Shown here piece by piece: positions 19,227-27,979 of a DNA stretch of 64,000 bases. The first letter of the stretch is position 1; every line of letters begins with the position of its first letter. The notes beneath the pieces were generated by a model. That model saw only the letters and a list, made by a program, of their open reading frames with translations. It was not told the origin of the DNA and searched no databases. Source of the stretch: Verrucomicrobiota bacterium (GTDB lineage Bacteria > Verrucomicrobiota > Verrucomicrobiia > Palsa-1439); assembly GCA_003152315.1 (NCBI GenBank), contig PLZV01000022.1, forward strand, positions 1-64,000. Direction: 5' to 3'. The translations under genes and the position numbers were made by a program.

Positions 19227-19270
19227 AGTCTATAGCCCGAGAAGGCCCATTCCGAAAAGGATCATTTACG

Positions 19271-22200
19271 ATGAACGTCGCCATGAAGCGAACATTCCCC
19301 ATCCATTTGGCAGCGATCGCCCTGGTATTTATTATCGGTACGGGTGTGAGCAGAGCACAAGTGCAGCTCAACATTCAACCCGGCGCTCAGTTGAGCTGGC
19401 CGACACTTAATACGACCAATACCTATCATCTGCAATGGTCGCCCAGCTCCGGCGACGCGTGGAGCGATCTCGTCGCGGCGGTCCCCGGCAATGGAACCAC
19501 GCACACAAACATCGATATCGTCCCCAGTGGTAGTCGACAGTATCAGGATCTGGAAATCATTCCGGGTACAGCCCCGACTACTCCAATGCCCGCGAATGGG
19601 GGATTTGAAAACGGAAGCGGAAGCGGCGCCACCAGTTGGACTGTGGATACGGCGGCCGGCGGCCCCGTGTATGGGGTTCGCACGAACGACAGCCCGCACA
19701 GCGGCTCATTTAACTTTCTAGTCCATCTGGCCAGCACTGGTGCTGGTCCGGTGGTTCAGTTTAACCAGGCCGGAGTGCCGGTGACGGGAGGAACAACCTA
19801 CCCGTTTAACTTCTATTCCAAAGCTCTGACGGGCAACTCGGGACAAAACCCACAGTGGCGAATTCTGTGGAATGCCGGAGGGGACACGGGTTACCAAACT
19901 TTCACTCCCGGAGCCAACACCTACGCCTTGTTTACCACCTCCGTTACCGCGCCTGCCGCCGCGACGTCGGCGACCATCTTTTTCCACTTTGCTGGCTCGG
20001 CGACGGCGGGCGTGACGGCCGATATTGATATTGATGACGTCGTATTCGGGAGCGGCGGTTCTACCCCCGGCACTCCCGCTGTGACCAACGTCCTGCAGGT
20101 GGCGACCCTGCCGGTCGCCCAAATCAGTTGGCAATCCACATTAGGTGTTCAGTATTACCCCGAATCAACCACCAATCTTACCGCGGGAACCTGGACCAAT
20201 ACCTTTGGCATGATGATGGGAAATGGCGGCACCATGTCGATCGTGTCTCCGATGACGAACAGCGCGATGTTCTTCCACTTGCGAATTCCGCCCGTTGCTG
20301 TCCTGCCGCCGACAAATCTGCACCAGGTCCCGTCGGGATCCACAAACTCCGTCGACGTCGCCTGGACTGCCAGCCTTTCGCCCGGGATAACCAACTACCG
20401 CATGTTCTACGGTGACATCAGCGGAACCACAACCAATACGGTGGACCTCGGGAACGTGAGCAGCACCGTCATCTCCGGCTTGACGTCGGGCGTCACTTAT
20501 TTCGTGTCCCTCATCGCAATCTCTCCCAACGGCCAGAGCCAGGCGTCCGACGCCACCATCCAGGTTCAAGTTTCTACCAACAGTGGCGGTGTCGTGTGGT
20601 CGGATGAGTTCAACGGCAGCGTGATCGATACCACTACGTGGACGTATGACTACGGCGGCGGAGGCTTTGGCAATGGCCAATTCGAATATGACACCGCCCG
20701 CCACGAGAATTCTTACATTACGAACGGAAATCTCGTGATCGAGGCCCGCCGTGAGAATTATCTCGGAAACTCTTTCACGTCCGCACGGATGATGACCCAG
20801 GGACGATTCGCCTTCCTATACGGTGATCTCGAAGCCCGGATCAAGCTCCCGAATACCGCCAATGGTTTGTGGCCGGCTTTCTGGATGATGGGCAACAATG
20901 CCGGTGCCATCGTCTGGCCGGCTTGTGGCGAGGTGGACATTACCGAGATGGGCGGCGCCGCGGGGATCGCTCAGGGTCTTCAGCAGAAGCTAATCGACAG
21001 TGCTGTGCACTACTCCAATGTCACCAATGGCTATAGCAACTATGTTACGTGGGACACGGCCCCGGTTGACCTGACCCTCGATTACCATCTCTACAAGATG
21101 TCGTGGACACCGACAGCCATCATGTTCTACCTCGATGAGGTCCCCATCGGGTCCATGGATATCACCGCGGATTATCTCAGCGAATTTCATCAGCCGATGT
21201 TTCCGATTCTGAACATTGCCATCGGCGGCTACAATCCCTCCTATACGGGCGTCTACAGTCCTGGCGCAGTCACGGCCACTTTCCCGGCAAGGATGTACGT
21301 CGACTGGATCCGCCTTACTGACAATGGGTATACGCAGCTATCTCTCGGCGATGATAACGCGGAAACCGGCAACTTCGGGGTTTTTACCGAAACCACGCCG
21401 GTGAACCACTCCCTGGTCTACGGAACCGGCTCTGAACCGGGGTTTGAATACGGTACCAATGCCGCGCTGTACATCTGGGAGAACATGGTTCCTTCCTTGA
21501 CACCGCCGCCAGCTTCCGAGGGAACCACCTGCTGGTCGTTCAATATTGCCGGGGGCGACTGGTTTGGCATGGGCGTCTTCCTGCCGAATTTCCGAAACAT
21601 GAAGAACTACTCGGATGGGAATCTTCACTTTGACCTTCGGACCACCAGTACCGTGGCCATGCAAGTCGGAATCAAAAGTTGCCGGGGCGGCGAGTTCTGG
21701 CTGCCGGTGGGAGACCAGACAGCGGAGTTCGGGTTCGCTCGTGATGGCCAATGGCATTCGCTCACGATTCCCTTGAACCGATTTGCCAACACTGATTTCC
21801 GCACCTTGAGCCAGATGTTCATGATCTCCAGTGTCGTTAACCCGACGGCGGCACTGAACCTGTCCATCGACAATGTTTGGTATGAACCCAGCGTAGCCAG
21901 GGCAACCCCTCAAAATGGCAATTTCGGGGTTTACACGGAGACGGCATCTCACATGAACGCGGGATCATTTACGTTGGGGGTTCAAGGTAACTTTTTCATC
22001 TGGGCGAACACGATGGCGGCAGGCACGCAACAGCCCTATGAGGGTGCCCAAGATATCAGTCTTGTATCGGCCGGACTCGGTTGGACGGGCCTGGCCTTTA
22101 CGCCGAACGTAAAATACAATCTAACGGCCTTCCAATACCCGGGTTGCCAATTGCGATTCGCCATGAAGACCACCACCACTACCCCTTTCATGCTCGGCAT

Positions 22201-22450
22201 GAAGAGCGGCAACATCGATGGGGTCGGGCAGAAATGGATCACCTTCCAGGCGGGCAGCGATCCCTACGGATTTCTCCGGGACGGTCAATGGCATGTGGTC
22301 AGCATCCCGATGTCCGACTTTGCCCCGGAAGTTGACCTTAGTGCGGTCAGCCAATTCTTCGAGATCTTGAGCAGCGCCGCGGCGATCTCTAATATCGAGC
22401 TGGATGATATCCACTTTACCAACGGCGGAGTGGCCTCACCACCCGATTGA
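19271..22450 (+). CDS. Secreted GH16 family glycoside hydrolase, multidomain
   Basis: This 1059-residue exported enzyme has a signal peptide (about 1-31, ending SRAQ), a carbohydrate-binding-like beta domain (about 105-260; NGGFENGSGSGATSW start), an FN3 domain (about 350-435), a GH16 catalytic domain (about 442-690) and two tandem C-terminal beta modules (about 695-875 and 876-1055; each starting GNFGV-TE and containing FRDGQWH or LRDGQWH). The catalytic signature is E554-V-D556-I-T-E559, the nucleophile/acid-base pair of laminarinase-type GH16 enzymes. It probably cleaves a beta-1,3 or mixed-linkage glucan or related polysaccharide outside the cell; the exact substrate cannot be read. It stands alone, behind a duplicated operator-like region. 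Confidence 0.9.
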   Translation: MNVAMKRTFPIHLAAIALVFIIGTGVSRAQVQLNIQPGAQLSWPTLNTTNTYHLQWSPSSGDAWSDLVAAVPGNGTTHTNIDIVPSGSRQYQDLEIIPGTAPTTPMPANGGFENGSGSGATSWTVDTAAGGPVYGVRTNDSPHSGSFNFLVHLASTGAGPVVQFNQAGVPVTGGTTYPFNFYSKALTGNSGQNPQWRILWNAGGDTGYQTFTPGANTYALFTTSVTAPAAATSATIFFHFAGSATAGVTADIDIDDVVFGSGGSTPGTPAVTNVLQVATLPVAQISWQSTLGVQYYPESTTNLTAGTWTNTFGMMMGNGGTMSIVSPMTNSAMFFHLRIPPVAVLPPTNLHQVPSGSTNSVDVAWTASLSPGITNYRMFYGDISGTTTNTVDLGNVSSTVISGLTSGVTYFVSLIAISPNGQSQASDATIQVQVSTNSGGVVWSDEFNGSVIDTTTWTYDYGGGGFGNGQFEYDTARHENSYITNGNLVIEARRENYLGNSFTSARMMTQGRFAFLYGDLEARIKLPNTANGLWPAFWMMGNNAGAIVWPACGEVDITEMGGAAGIAQGLQQKLIDSAVHYSNVTNGYSNYVTWDTAPVDLTLDYHLYKMSWTPTAIMFYLDEVPIGSMDITADYLSEFHQPMFPILNIAIGGYNPSYTGVYSPGAVTATFPARMYVDWIRLTDNGYTQLSLGDDNAETGNFGVFTETTPVNHSLVYGTGSEPGFEYGTNAALYIWENMVPSLTPPPASEGTTCWSFNIAGGDWFGMGVFLPNFRNMKNYSDGNLHFDLRTTSTVAMQVGIKSCRGGEFWLPVGDQTAEFGFARDGQWHSLTIPLNRFANTDFRTLSQMFMISSVVNPTAALNLSIDNVWYEPSVARATPQNGNFGVYTETASHMNAGSFTLGVQGNFFIWANTMAAGTQQPYEGAQDISLVSAGLGWTGLAFTPNVKYNLTAFQYPGCQLRFAMKTTTTTPFMLGMKSGNIDGVGQKWITFQAGSDPYGFLRDGQWHVVSIPMSDFAPEVDLSAVSQFFEILSSAAAISNIELDDIHFTNGGVASPPD

Positions 22451-22493
22451 TAAAGTGGCGTCTGATACCGGGCGCACGACAGCGCCGCAAGTC

Positions 22494-22817
22494 TTACGCG
22501 TGAGGACAGCCCAGCGATTCGAGGACCGCTGACAGCAGTTTCCATTCGCAACGATATTGGTCCAGCACACGCCGACCGCGGGTGCTGACGCGGTAGTACC
22601 TTCTGTCCCGGCCCGAAACGCTCTGGCGTCTCGACGTGATCAAGCGCGCGCGCTGCATTCGGCCCAGCAGGGGATACAGCGGACCCTCCTGAATCGGGAA
22701 CAGACCCTTCGACTTCTCGAACACCTCGCGTCGTAGACCGTACCCGTACAGCTCACCGCGTTTTTCCAGCACTGCCAACACAATCCAGGCTGTTGTGCCC
22801 TTTCGCATCTGCGCCAT
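22494..22817 (-). CDS. PadR-family transcriptional regulator
   Basis: This 107-residue winged-helix repressor begins MAQMRKGTTAWIVLAVLEKRGELYGYGL and contains the family core FPIQEGPLYPLLGRMQRARLI and YYRVSTRGRRVLDQY. PadR proteins usually repress their own gene and a transporter or stress gene. The short reading from ATG 22817 fits the family; the longer frame upstream is not homologous. A palindrome at 22923-22943 is a probable operator. Its only neighbours are the convergent GH16 gene and a non-coding stretch, so no target is evident. Confidence 0.88.
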   Translation of the reverse strand: MAQMRKGTTAWIVLAVLEKRGELYGYGLRREVFEKSKGLFPIQEGPLYPLLGRMQRARLITSRRQSVSGRDRRYYRVSTRGRRVLDQYRCEWKLLSAVLESLGCPHA

Positions 22818-22922
22818 CAGGTCGCCCGTTGCAGGCTGTCTGCGTCCCCGGAGCGAAGACCTCGGAAAGAAGCCGGCCGAGAACGCATTCTCTCGACCCT
22901 TCCGTCCGTGCGATTGGGGATA

Positions 22923-22943
22923 ATACATATCTAAGATATGTAT
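22923..22943 (-). promoter_or_regulatory. Palindromic operator upstream of padR
   Basis: ATACATATCT (22923-22932) and AGATATGTAT (22934-22943) form a perfect 10-bp inverted repeat around one base. Operators of PadR proteins are typically AT-rich palindromes containing ATAT halves; the position 106 bp upstream of the padR ATG suggests autoregulation. Confidence 0.6.
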
Positions 22944-23117
22944 CATCGAATGCGCACGAAGGCAAGAAGGAAGATGCGTAACTGTGGGAAGTTGGTGGGG
23001 AATGGTGAGTGCGTGACGAACGCAGAAAGGCAGGGGGATAGCTGGCAACCCTGAGGGGAACGCGAACTCCTTGCAGGAAACGCGACAAACGTCGATGTAT
23101 CGGTACGCGATAAATGT

Positions 23118-23405
23118 GCTGGACACGGTGTAATGGGCTAGGTATAGTCGGGACAGTTCTTTGACAAGGGATCACTCTTCGCGAGTCGCTGCGGCGCGAC
23201 AAGTTGGCGCGAACCTGCTTCGTAAGGACGCTACCAAGACCAAGAAAAGGGCACCTATACGTTTCTGCGAAACGAACCCATTTCGTTTTCTCATAGTTGT
23301 TGATGGATCACTTTTCTTCGCAGAGACTTACACGGTTTGCAGCGACGTTTGCAAATGGGTTCGTTCTCCGAAAACGAACCCATTTTGGGAGGTATTTAGG
23401 GGGCA
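23118..23405 (+). ncRNA. Promoter plus boxA-like plus hairpin element, copy A
   Basis: The element is laid out in order. TGGACA (23120-23125), 17 nt and TATAGT (23143-23148) make a near-consensus promoter. GTTCTTTGACA (23156-23166), similar to rRNA-type boxA, starts about where transcription should begin. GTTTCTGCGAAACGAACCCA is at 23261-23280. A perfect 13-bp hairpin has arms AAATGGGTTCGTT (23353-23365) and AACGAACCCATTT (23373-23385). AGGGGGCA is at 23398-23405. A second copy with the same order is at 39434-39839. No convincing ORF and no T-tract terminator are present. It points toward the 3' end of glgA. Whether it is transcribed is inferred from the promoter only. Confidence 0.5.
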
Positions 23406-23443
23406 AACTATGCAGTCAGGCCACCTTTTGGGAGCTGTGTCGC

Positions 23444-25009
23444 CTATGCCGGGGCAGCCAGTTTCTTCCGCAAGGCGTGCCGGTAGACATCAACGTAGTG
23501 CTGCGCGGAGACGGTCCAATCGAAGTTTTGTGCCATGGCTTGTTGACGCAGTTGGAGAATGTGTTGGGGTCGGTCGAACCAGGTTGCGACGGCCCAGCCG
23601 ATGCAATAGTACAGCGCACGACCGGCGGGTTCCCAGAATTTGAATCCCGTGCCGTTGCCGGTCGCTTCGTCATAATTCTGCACGGTGTCGTCGAGGCCGC
23701 CCGTGGCGCGGACGACGGGCAAGGTGCCATACTTGAGAGAGTAAATCTGGTTGAGTCCGCAGGGCTCGTACAGCGACGGCATGAGGAAGAAATCGCAGCC
23801 GGCTTCGATGAGGTGGCTGAGTTCGGGGGAGAACCCGATGTGCGCGCCGACGCGACCGGGATACGCTCCGGCCAGATAGCGAAAAAAGTTCTCGGTGTCC
23901 ATATCGCCGTTGCCGAGGACGACGAACTGCATGACCATGTTATCGAGAGCGGAGGGGAGCGCCTCGCGCAGGAGGCTGAATCCTTTCTGGTGGACAAAGC
24001 GGCTGACAACACCGAACAGCGGGACATCGGCGCGCTCTTCGAGGTGAAAATGATTTTGAAGCGCGGCCTTGCAGACCGCCTTGCCCCGAAGCGAGTTCGG
24101 GGTGAAGTGCGCGGAAATGGATTTATCGGTCGCGGGATTCCACTGCGAGTAGTCCACACCGTTGAGGATGCCGAAGAGATCGGCGCGGCGATTGTTCAGG
24201 AACATCGCGAGACCCATGCCGCCCACCGGCTCAATGATTTCCTTCGCGTGTGTCGGCGAAACGGTAGTCAACGCATCCGCGAACGAGACGCCCGCCTTGA
24301 GCAAGTTGGCCTTGCCGTGGTCCTCAAACTTATCGGGAGTGAAGTGTTCCGCGCCCAGGCCAAGATACGGCATGACGTTCGCGTTGTAGACGCCCTGATA
24401 GCCGATATTGTGGATCGTCAGCACGCTGGCTGTGTTCGACAGTGGCGAGAGCACCCGGTCCCAAGTTTTCAGAAACACCGGCAGGGTGGCGGTCGGCCAG
24501 TCATGGGCATGCATGATGTGCGGGATGAAATTCTGGTCCTTGCAAATCTGCAGGGCGGCCTTCGACAACAACGCGAAGCGAAACGCGTTGTCCATATAAT
24601 GGCCCGTCGGCCCGTCGTAGATGCCCGGCCGCCCGAAGTAGGCGTCGAATTCGACGAACCACACCGGCACTTCCCCGTCGAGGAGGGCGGTATGCAACCC
24701 GATCCAATGTTCCATGCCGGCGCCCATGTGCACACAGGCGGGGCCGACGAACTTGATGCCGTACAGGGCGCGGTCGATAAGCGAATACAAGGGGATGATG
24801 ATGCGCACGTCGTGGCCCAGCCGCCGCAACGCCTTCGACAAGCCGCCAACCACGTCGGCGAGGCCGCCGACCTTCGCAAACGGCACGCACTCGGACGAGA
24901 CGAAGAGGATCTTCAATCCATCCTCGTGCTCACCGTTCGTCGGGGGCGGATTCCGCGCCGCGGGTTCTTGGCGCGGCACTGGTGTTCTGATTTTTGCTAC
25001 AGGGGGCAT
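23444..25009 (-). CDS. glgA: Glycogen synthase (ADP-glucose type, GT5)
   Basis: This 521-residue GT-B glycosyltransferase extends alpha-1,4-glucan chains from ADP-glucose. The family N-terminal motif KVGGLADVVGGL follows KILFVSSECVPFA, and the C-terminal donor-site region has PSLYEPCGLNQIYSLKYGTLPVVRATGGLDDTV with the conserved glutamate. The start is uncertain: ATG 25009 adds a Pro-rich tail of about 30 residues; a start at 25123 would overlap the divergent transporter. No glgB, glgC or glgP is nearby, so glycogen genes are scattered in this genome. Confidence 0.93.
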   Translation of the reverse strand: MPPVAKIRTPVPRQEPAARNPPPTNGEHEDGLKILFVSSECVPFAKVGGLADVVGGLSKALRRLGHDVRIIIPLYSLIDRALYGIKFVGPACVHMGAGMEHWIGLHTALLDGEVPVWFVEFDAYFGRPGIYDGPTGHYMDNAFRFALLSKAALQICKDQNFIPHIMHAHDWPTATLPVFLKTWDRVLSPLSNTASVLTIHNIGYQGVYNANVMPYLGLGAEHFTPDKFEDHGKANLLKAGVSFADALTTVSPTHAKEIIEPVGGMGLAMFLNNRRADLFGILNGVDYSQWNPATDKSISAHFTPNSLRGKAVCKAALQNHFHLEERADVPLFGVVSRFVHQKGFSLLREALPSALDNMVMQFVVLGNGDMDTENFFRYLAGAYPGRVGAHIGFSPELSHLIEAGCDFFLMPSLYEPCGLNQIYSLKYGTLPVVRATGGLDDTVQNYDEATGNGTGFKFWEPAGRALYYCIGWAVATWFDRPQHILQLRQQAMAQNFDWTVSAQHYVDVYRHALRKKLAAPA

Positions 25010-25081
25010 CCGGAGCGGGAGTGTAACAGGGCACCGAAGCGCCCGCAAGCATCGGGCTGGACGGGCCCGAGGAGACGATGA

Positions 25082-26071
25082 ATGAGTTGCCGCGCGTGGC
25101 ATATATCCGCTAGCCTCCCGCACGTGGAGGAGCGCAAACGACTACGGGCGGTCTGGATGCTCTTGCTGGCGACAGTCTGCTGGGGGATGAGTTTCCCGTT
25201 GATGAAAGGGCTGGTCCTGCTGCAAGAGCACTTGCTGCCCGATGCGAACGTGTGGTTCATCACGGCACAGACGTCGACGGTGCGCTTTGCGCTCGCGGCC
25301 ATTGTGCTGGCGCTAATCTGCGCGCGGCGCATGCGAGGATTCACGCGGCTCGACCTGAAACTTGGCGTGGGGCTCGGGTTCTTCGCGGGAACCGGCACCC
25401 TGCTGCAGATGGCGGCGCTGAGCCAGACGCTCGCGTCCACATCGGCGTTTCTGACACAATTCTATGTGCTGCTGCTGCCGTTATGGGTGGTGTTGTGGCA
25501 GCGCCGCCGGCCATCGTTGCTACTGTGCTTTTGTTGCGCCCTCGTAGTCGCGGGCATGGGGGTGCTGTGCGGTCTGCGGTGGAATGATTGGAAACTCGGG
25601 CGGGGTGAATGGCTGACGTTGCTGGCTGCGGTATTGTTCACGGGTGACATCCTGTGGCTCGACCATCGTGAATTCGCGTCCGCCGACAAGGTGCGAGCAA
25701 CGGTGGCAATGTTTGCGTCGATGGCCATCATCCTCTTGCCCGTGGCCATCTGGCAGGCGCCAGTGCAGGGTGACTGGTGGCGCGTTTATCTTTCGCCTGG
25801 CATGTCCGTGATGTTGCTCGCGCTGCTGGGCGCCTCCACGCTGGTGGCCTACACGCTGATGAATGTGTGGCAACCGCACCTGCAACCGACGCACGCGGGC
25901 CTGATCTATTGCGCCGAGCCGGTGTTCGCGAGTCTGTACGCGCTATTTACGCCCGCGCTCCTGGCGCACCTAGGCGCGTTTACCTACGCGAACGAATCGG
26001 TGACGGGGAACCTGTTTGTGGGCGGCGCGTTGATCACGCTGGCCAACGTCCTCGTGCAATATGACCGCTGA
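25082..26071 (+). CDS. EamA/DMT-superfamily transporter
   Basis: This 329-residue membrane protein has about ten TM helices in two EamA repeats. The first begins VWMLLLATVCWGMSFPLMKG; the second begins around LGRGEWLTLLAAVLFTGDILWL. The C-terminal repeat has AGLIYCAEPVFASLYA, matching the A-x-x-x-x-x-E-P signature typical of RhaT/YdcZ-type exporters. Substrates in this family range from amino acids to nucleotides and cannot be predicted. GAGGAG just upstream supports ATG 25082. It is divergent from glgA with overlapping 5' regions. Confidence 0.88.
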   Translation: MSCRAWHISASLPHVEERKRLRAVWMLLLATVCWGMSFPLMKGLVLLQEHLLPDANVWFITAQTSTVRFALAAIVLALICARRMRGFTRLDLKLGVGLGFFAGTGTLLQMAALSQTLASTSAFLTQFYVLLLPLWVVLWQRRRPSLLLCFCCALVVAGMGVLCGLRWNDWKLGRGEWLTLLAAVLFTGDILWLDHREFASADKVRATVAMFASMAIILLPVAIWQAPVQGDWWRVYLSPGMSVMLLALLGASTLVAYTLMNVWQPHLQPTHAGLIYCAEPVFASLYALFTPALLAHLGAFTYANESVTGNLFVGGALITLANVLVQYDR

Positions 26072-26193
26072 GCTGTTCGAGTTTGCCAACGGGACTCCAT
26101 CAGCCTCGATGCTCTGTCCACGGCGCGGAGGAATATCTACACTGAAAAACCGTGGGCGCGCCGCCAGGCTGTGGTATCATCGACGACAACGCT

Positions 26194-27135
26194 ATGTACC
26201 GTTTGGTGTTTCAGAATGCTGTCGCAGCGAGGGAGCCGGTGGTCGTTGAGTTGCCATCGCTCGTCATCGGTCGCGATGTCGGTTGCAACGTACAGCTTGT
26301 CGAACCCGGCGTGTGCGGGCGGCATGCTGCCATCGAACGACAGACGGGCGGTTACTACCTCCACGATCTGGACAGTGGTGGCGGAGTTTGCGTCAACGGC
26401 AAGCCGGTGAGGGAGAGCCGCCTGGCTTCCGGCGACGAACTGGAGATTGGTGGCGCGCGCCTTCGCTTTGAAATTATTCATGGCACGGGCGGCAAACGAC
26501 AGCGTCGTCCTATCGACCTGCTCCAGGTCCTGGCGATTACCATTGTCCTGCTGGTGATCGGTGGTCAGGTCATGTTGCTCAGTTCGATGTTCTCCGAGGA
26601 GCGACCGAGGAAAGTGAAATTGGAAACGGCCCTGGTCACGCACACGGATCAGGCGGCGACCGCGCCCGCCGAGCCAATGGCAACCAATCCGTTGGCATTG
26701 AGTGAGCCGCGTCCGCGGGCGGCAGCGGTCGCGTCGGCGCCACCGGTTGCCGAGCCGGCCGTGTGGAATCGCATGATTCGTATTGCGCGCGTGGACCGCA
26801 GCGAAAGCGGTGGCACGGTGAGCATCAACATTCAAGCGAAGGCGCAGGTGGGCGAGCGCGAACTCAGCACGGGTGCGGTGGCCATCTGCGTCCAGTTCGC
26901 CGCCCTGGATGGCACGGGGTCGAAGGTCGTTTGGCGGGAACCGAGCTGGTTGCCAATTCCACAGTGGGAGAATTTCTCGACCAAGTCGTTTGCCGTTCGC
27001 TTTCCTGGTGCGCCGCGCGAATTCGTCGGTTTCGTTGTGCGCACGTACTATCGCAAGCAGATGCAGGACATCGCCGCGACACCGCCGTCATTGCGCCCGC
27101 TGGCTCCCCTTCCACTGCTGGGAGGCGCGTCGTGA
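26194..27135 (+). CDS. FHA-domain membrane protein
   Basis: This 313-residue protein has an N-terminal FHA domain (about 1-95) with the phosphothreonine-binding residues in place: G26-R27 (VIGRD), GRHAAIE and VNGKPV. A single TM helix follows (about 109-130, LAITIVLLVIGGQVMLL), then a Pro/Ala-rich linker and a C-terminal domain of beta character (about 190-300) of unknown family. The start ATG 26194 begins right at the domain (MYRLVFQN). Its TGA overlaps the GTG start of the pseudokinase-like gene, implying that the two products work together. Confidence 0.87.
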   Translation: MYRLVFQNAVAAREPVVVELPSLVIGRDVGCNVQLVEPGVCGRHAAIERQTGGYYLHDLDSGGGVCVNGKPVRESRLASGDELEIGGARLRFEIIHGTGGKRQRRPIDLLQVLAITIVLLVIGGQVMLLSSMFSEERPRKVKLETALVTHTDQAATAPAEPMATNPLALSEPRPRAAAVASAPPVAEPAVWNRMIRIARVDRSESGGTVSINIQAKAQVGERELSTGAVAICVQFAALDGTGSKVVWREPSWLPIPQWENFSTKSFAVRFPGAPREFVGFVVRTYYRKQMQDIAATPPSLRPLAPLPLLGGAS

Positions 27136-27971
27136 CGGAGCCGACGCCCGCGCCCGACCCGCTCATCGGCCGGACGCTTCGTGCGTACGAGCTTCAGGAA
27201 GAGATTGGCATCAGCCGCTGGGGCAAAGTCTATCGCGCGATTCAGACGTCGACGAACCGCACGGTCGCGGTACGCATCCTCTCACCGGAGCTGGCGGCCA
27301 TGGCCGGCAAGACCAACCACTTTCTTGAGGAATCACGGACCGACGCGGCGCTCGTTCACCCGAATCTGGTGGCCGTGTACGAAGCCGGGCAGGCGGAGGG
27401 CATTTATTTCTGCGCGATGGAATATATGGACGGCCCGCCGTTGTCGCAGTTCCTTTGCAGGGACGGCGGGGTGGACGAACACCGCCTCCTGCTGGCGCTC
27501 GTCGGAGTGGCGCGCGCGCTGGATTTTTTTTGGCAGCGCCAGATTCCCCACCAGCCGCCGCAGGACAAGAATGTACTGACGAATGCCGACGGTACCGTCA
27601 AGCTTATCAACGTCGAACCCATCGAGATGCAACCCAGCCAGTCGCCCCGCGAGGATGTGTTGAATCTCGCTGTGATGTTCGCCACCCTTGCCAATGACAT
27701 CGCCCCGGTGAGTAAATCCATCAGCGAGTTCGTCGAGACCATGATGGTGAGGGAGGGCCACAAACAGTTTGCTTCGCCAGGCGAAGTGGCCGACGCCGCC
27801 GAGGCACTCGACCGCAAACTCTTTCCACCCGTCAAGGTCGTTAGATCGAGAATCAGCCAGATCCGACCAGCACACATCAGCCCCGCGGCCGCAGCCGCGC
27901 TCGGGTTGCTTGCACTCGCCCTGGTTGCGATTGTGGCCTGGTTTTGGTGGCACGCACACCATCCACGTTGA
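27132..27971 (+). CDS. Ser/Thr kinase-like pseudokinase with C-terminal TM anchor
   Basis: This 279-residue protein has a kinase fold signature: glycine-loop remnant G26-ISRW-G31, GKVYRAIQ, HPNLVAVYEAG, AMEYMDGPPLSQFL and DKNVL. The catalytic positions are altered: the VAIK lysine is R48 (VAVR), HRD is H140-Q-P, and DFG reads N160-V-E. Catalysis by the usual mechanism is therefore very unlikely. The C-terminus is a TM helix (about 250-273) and a short basic tail, so the kinase-like domain is cytosolic. The GTG start at 27132 overlaps the FHA gene stop. It may be a scaffold or ATP-binding sensor acting with the FHA protein; this is inference. Confidence 0.8.
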   Translation: MTEPTPAPDPLIGRTLRAYELQEEIGISRWGKVYRAIQTSTNRTVAVRILSPELAAMAGKTNHFLEESRTDAALVHPNLVAVYEAGQAEGIYFCAMEYMDGPPLSQFLCRDGGVDEHRLLLALVGVARALDFFWQRQIPHQPPQDKNVLTNADGTVKLINVEPIEMQPSQSPREDVLNLAVMFATLANDIAPVSKSISEFVETMMVREGHKQFASPGEVADAAEALDRKLFPPVKVVRSRISQIRPAHISPAAAAALGLLALALVAIVAWFWWHAHHPR

Positions 27972-27979
27972 GGCGGCCG

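Noticed and set aside
23261-23385. The AACGAACCCA copies as a CRISPR array
   Set aside because: Only three copies, one inverted, with unequal spacing (about 80 and 7 nt) and no cas genes.
23353-23390. The 13-bp hairpin as an ordinary terminator
   Set aside because: No T-tract follows in either copy, and the stem is not GC-rich at the base in copy A.
23161-23643. Long plus-strand frame across element A as a protein gene
   Set aside because: It runs through the repeat palindromes and into the glgA antisense; composition follows the repeats and not a protein.
24978-25123. glgA start at 25123
   Set aside because: It would overlap the divergent transporter start and add a non-homologous Arg-rich tail.
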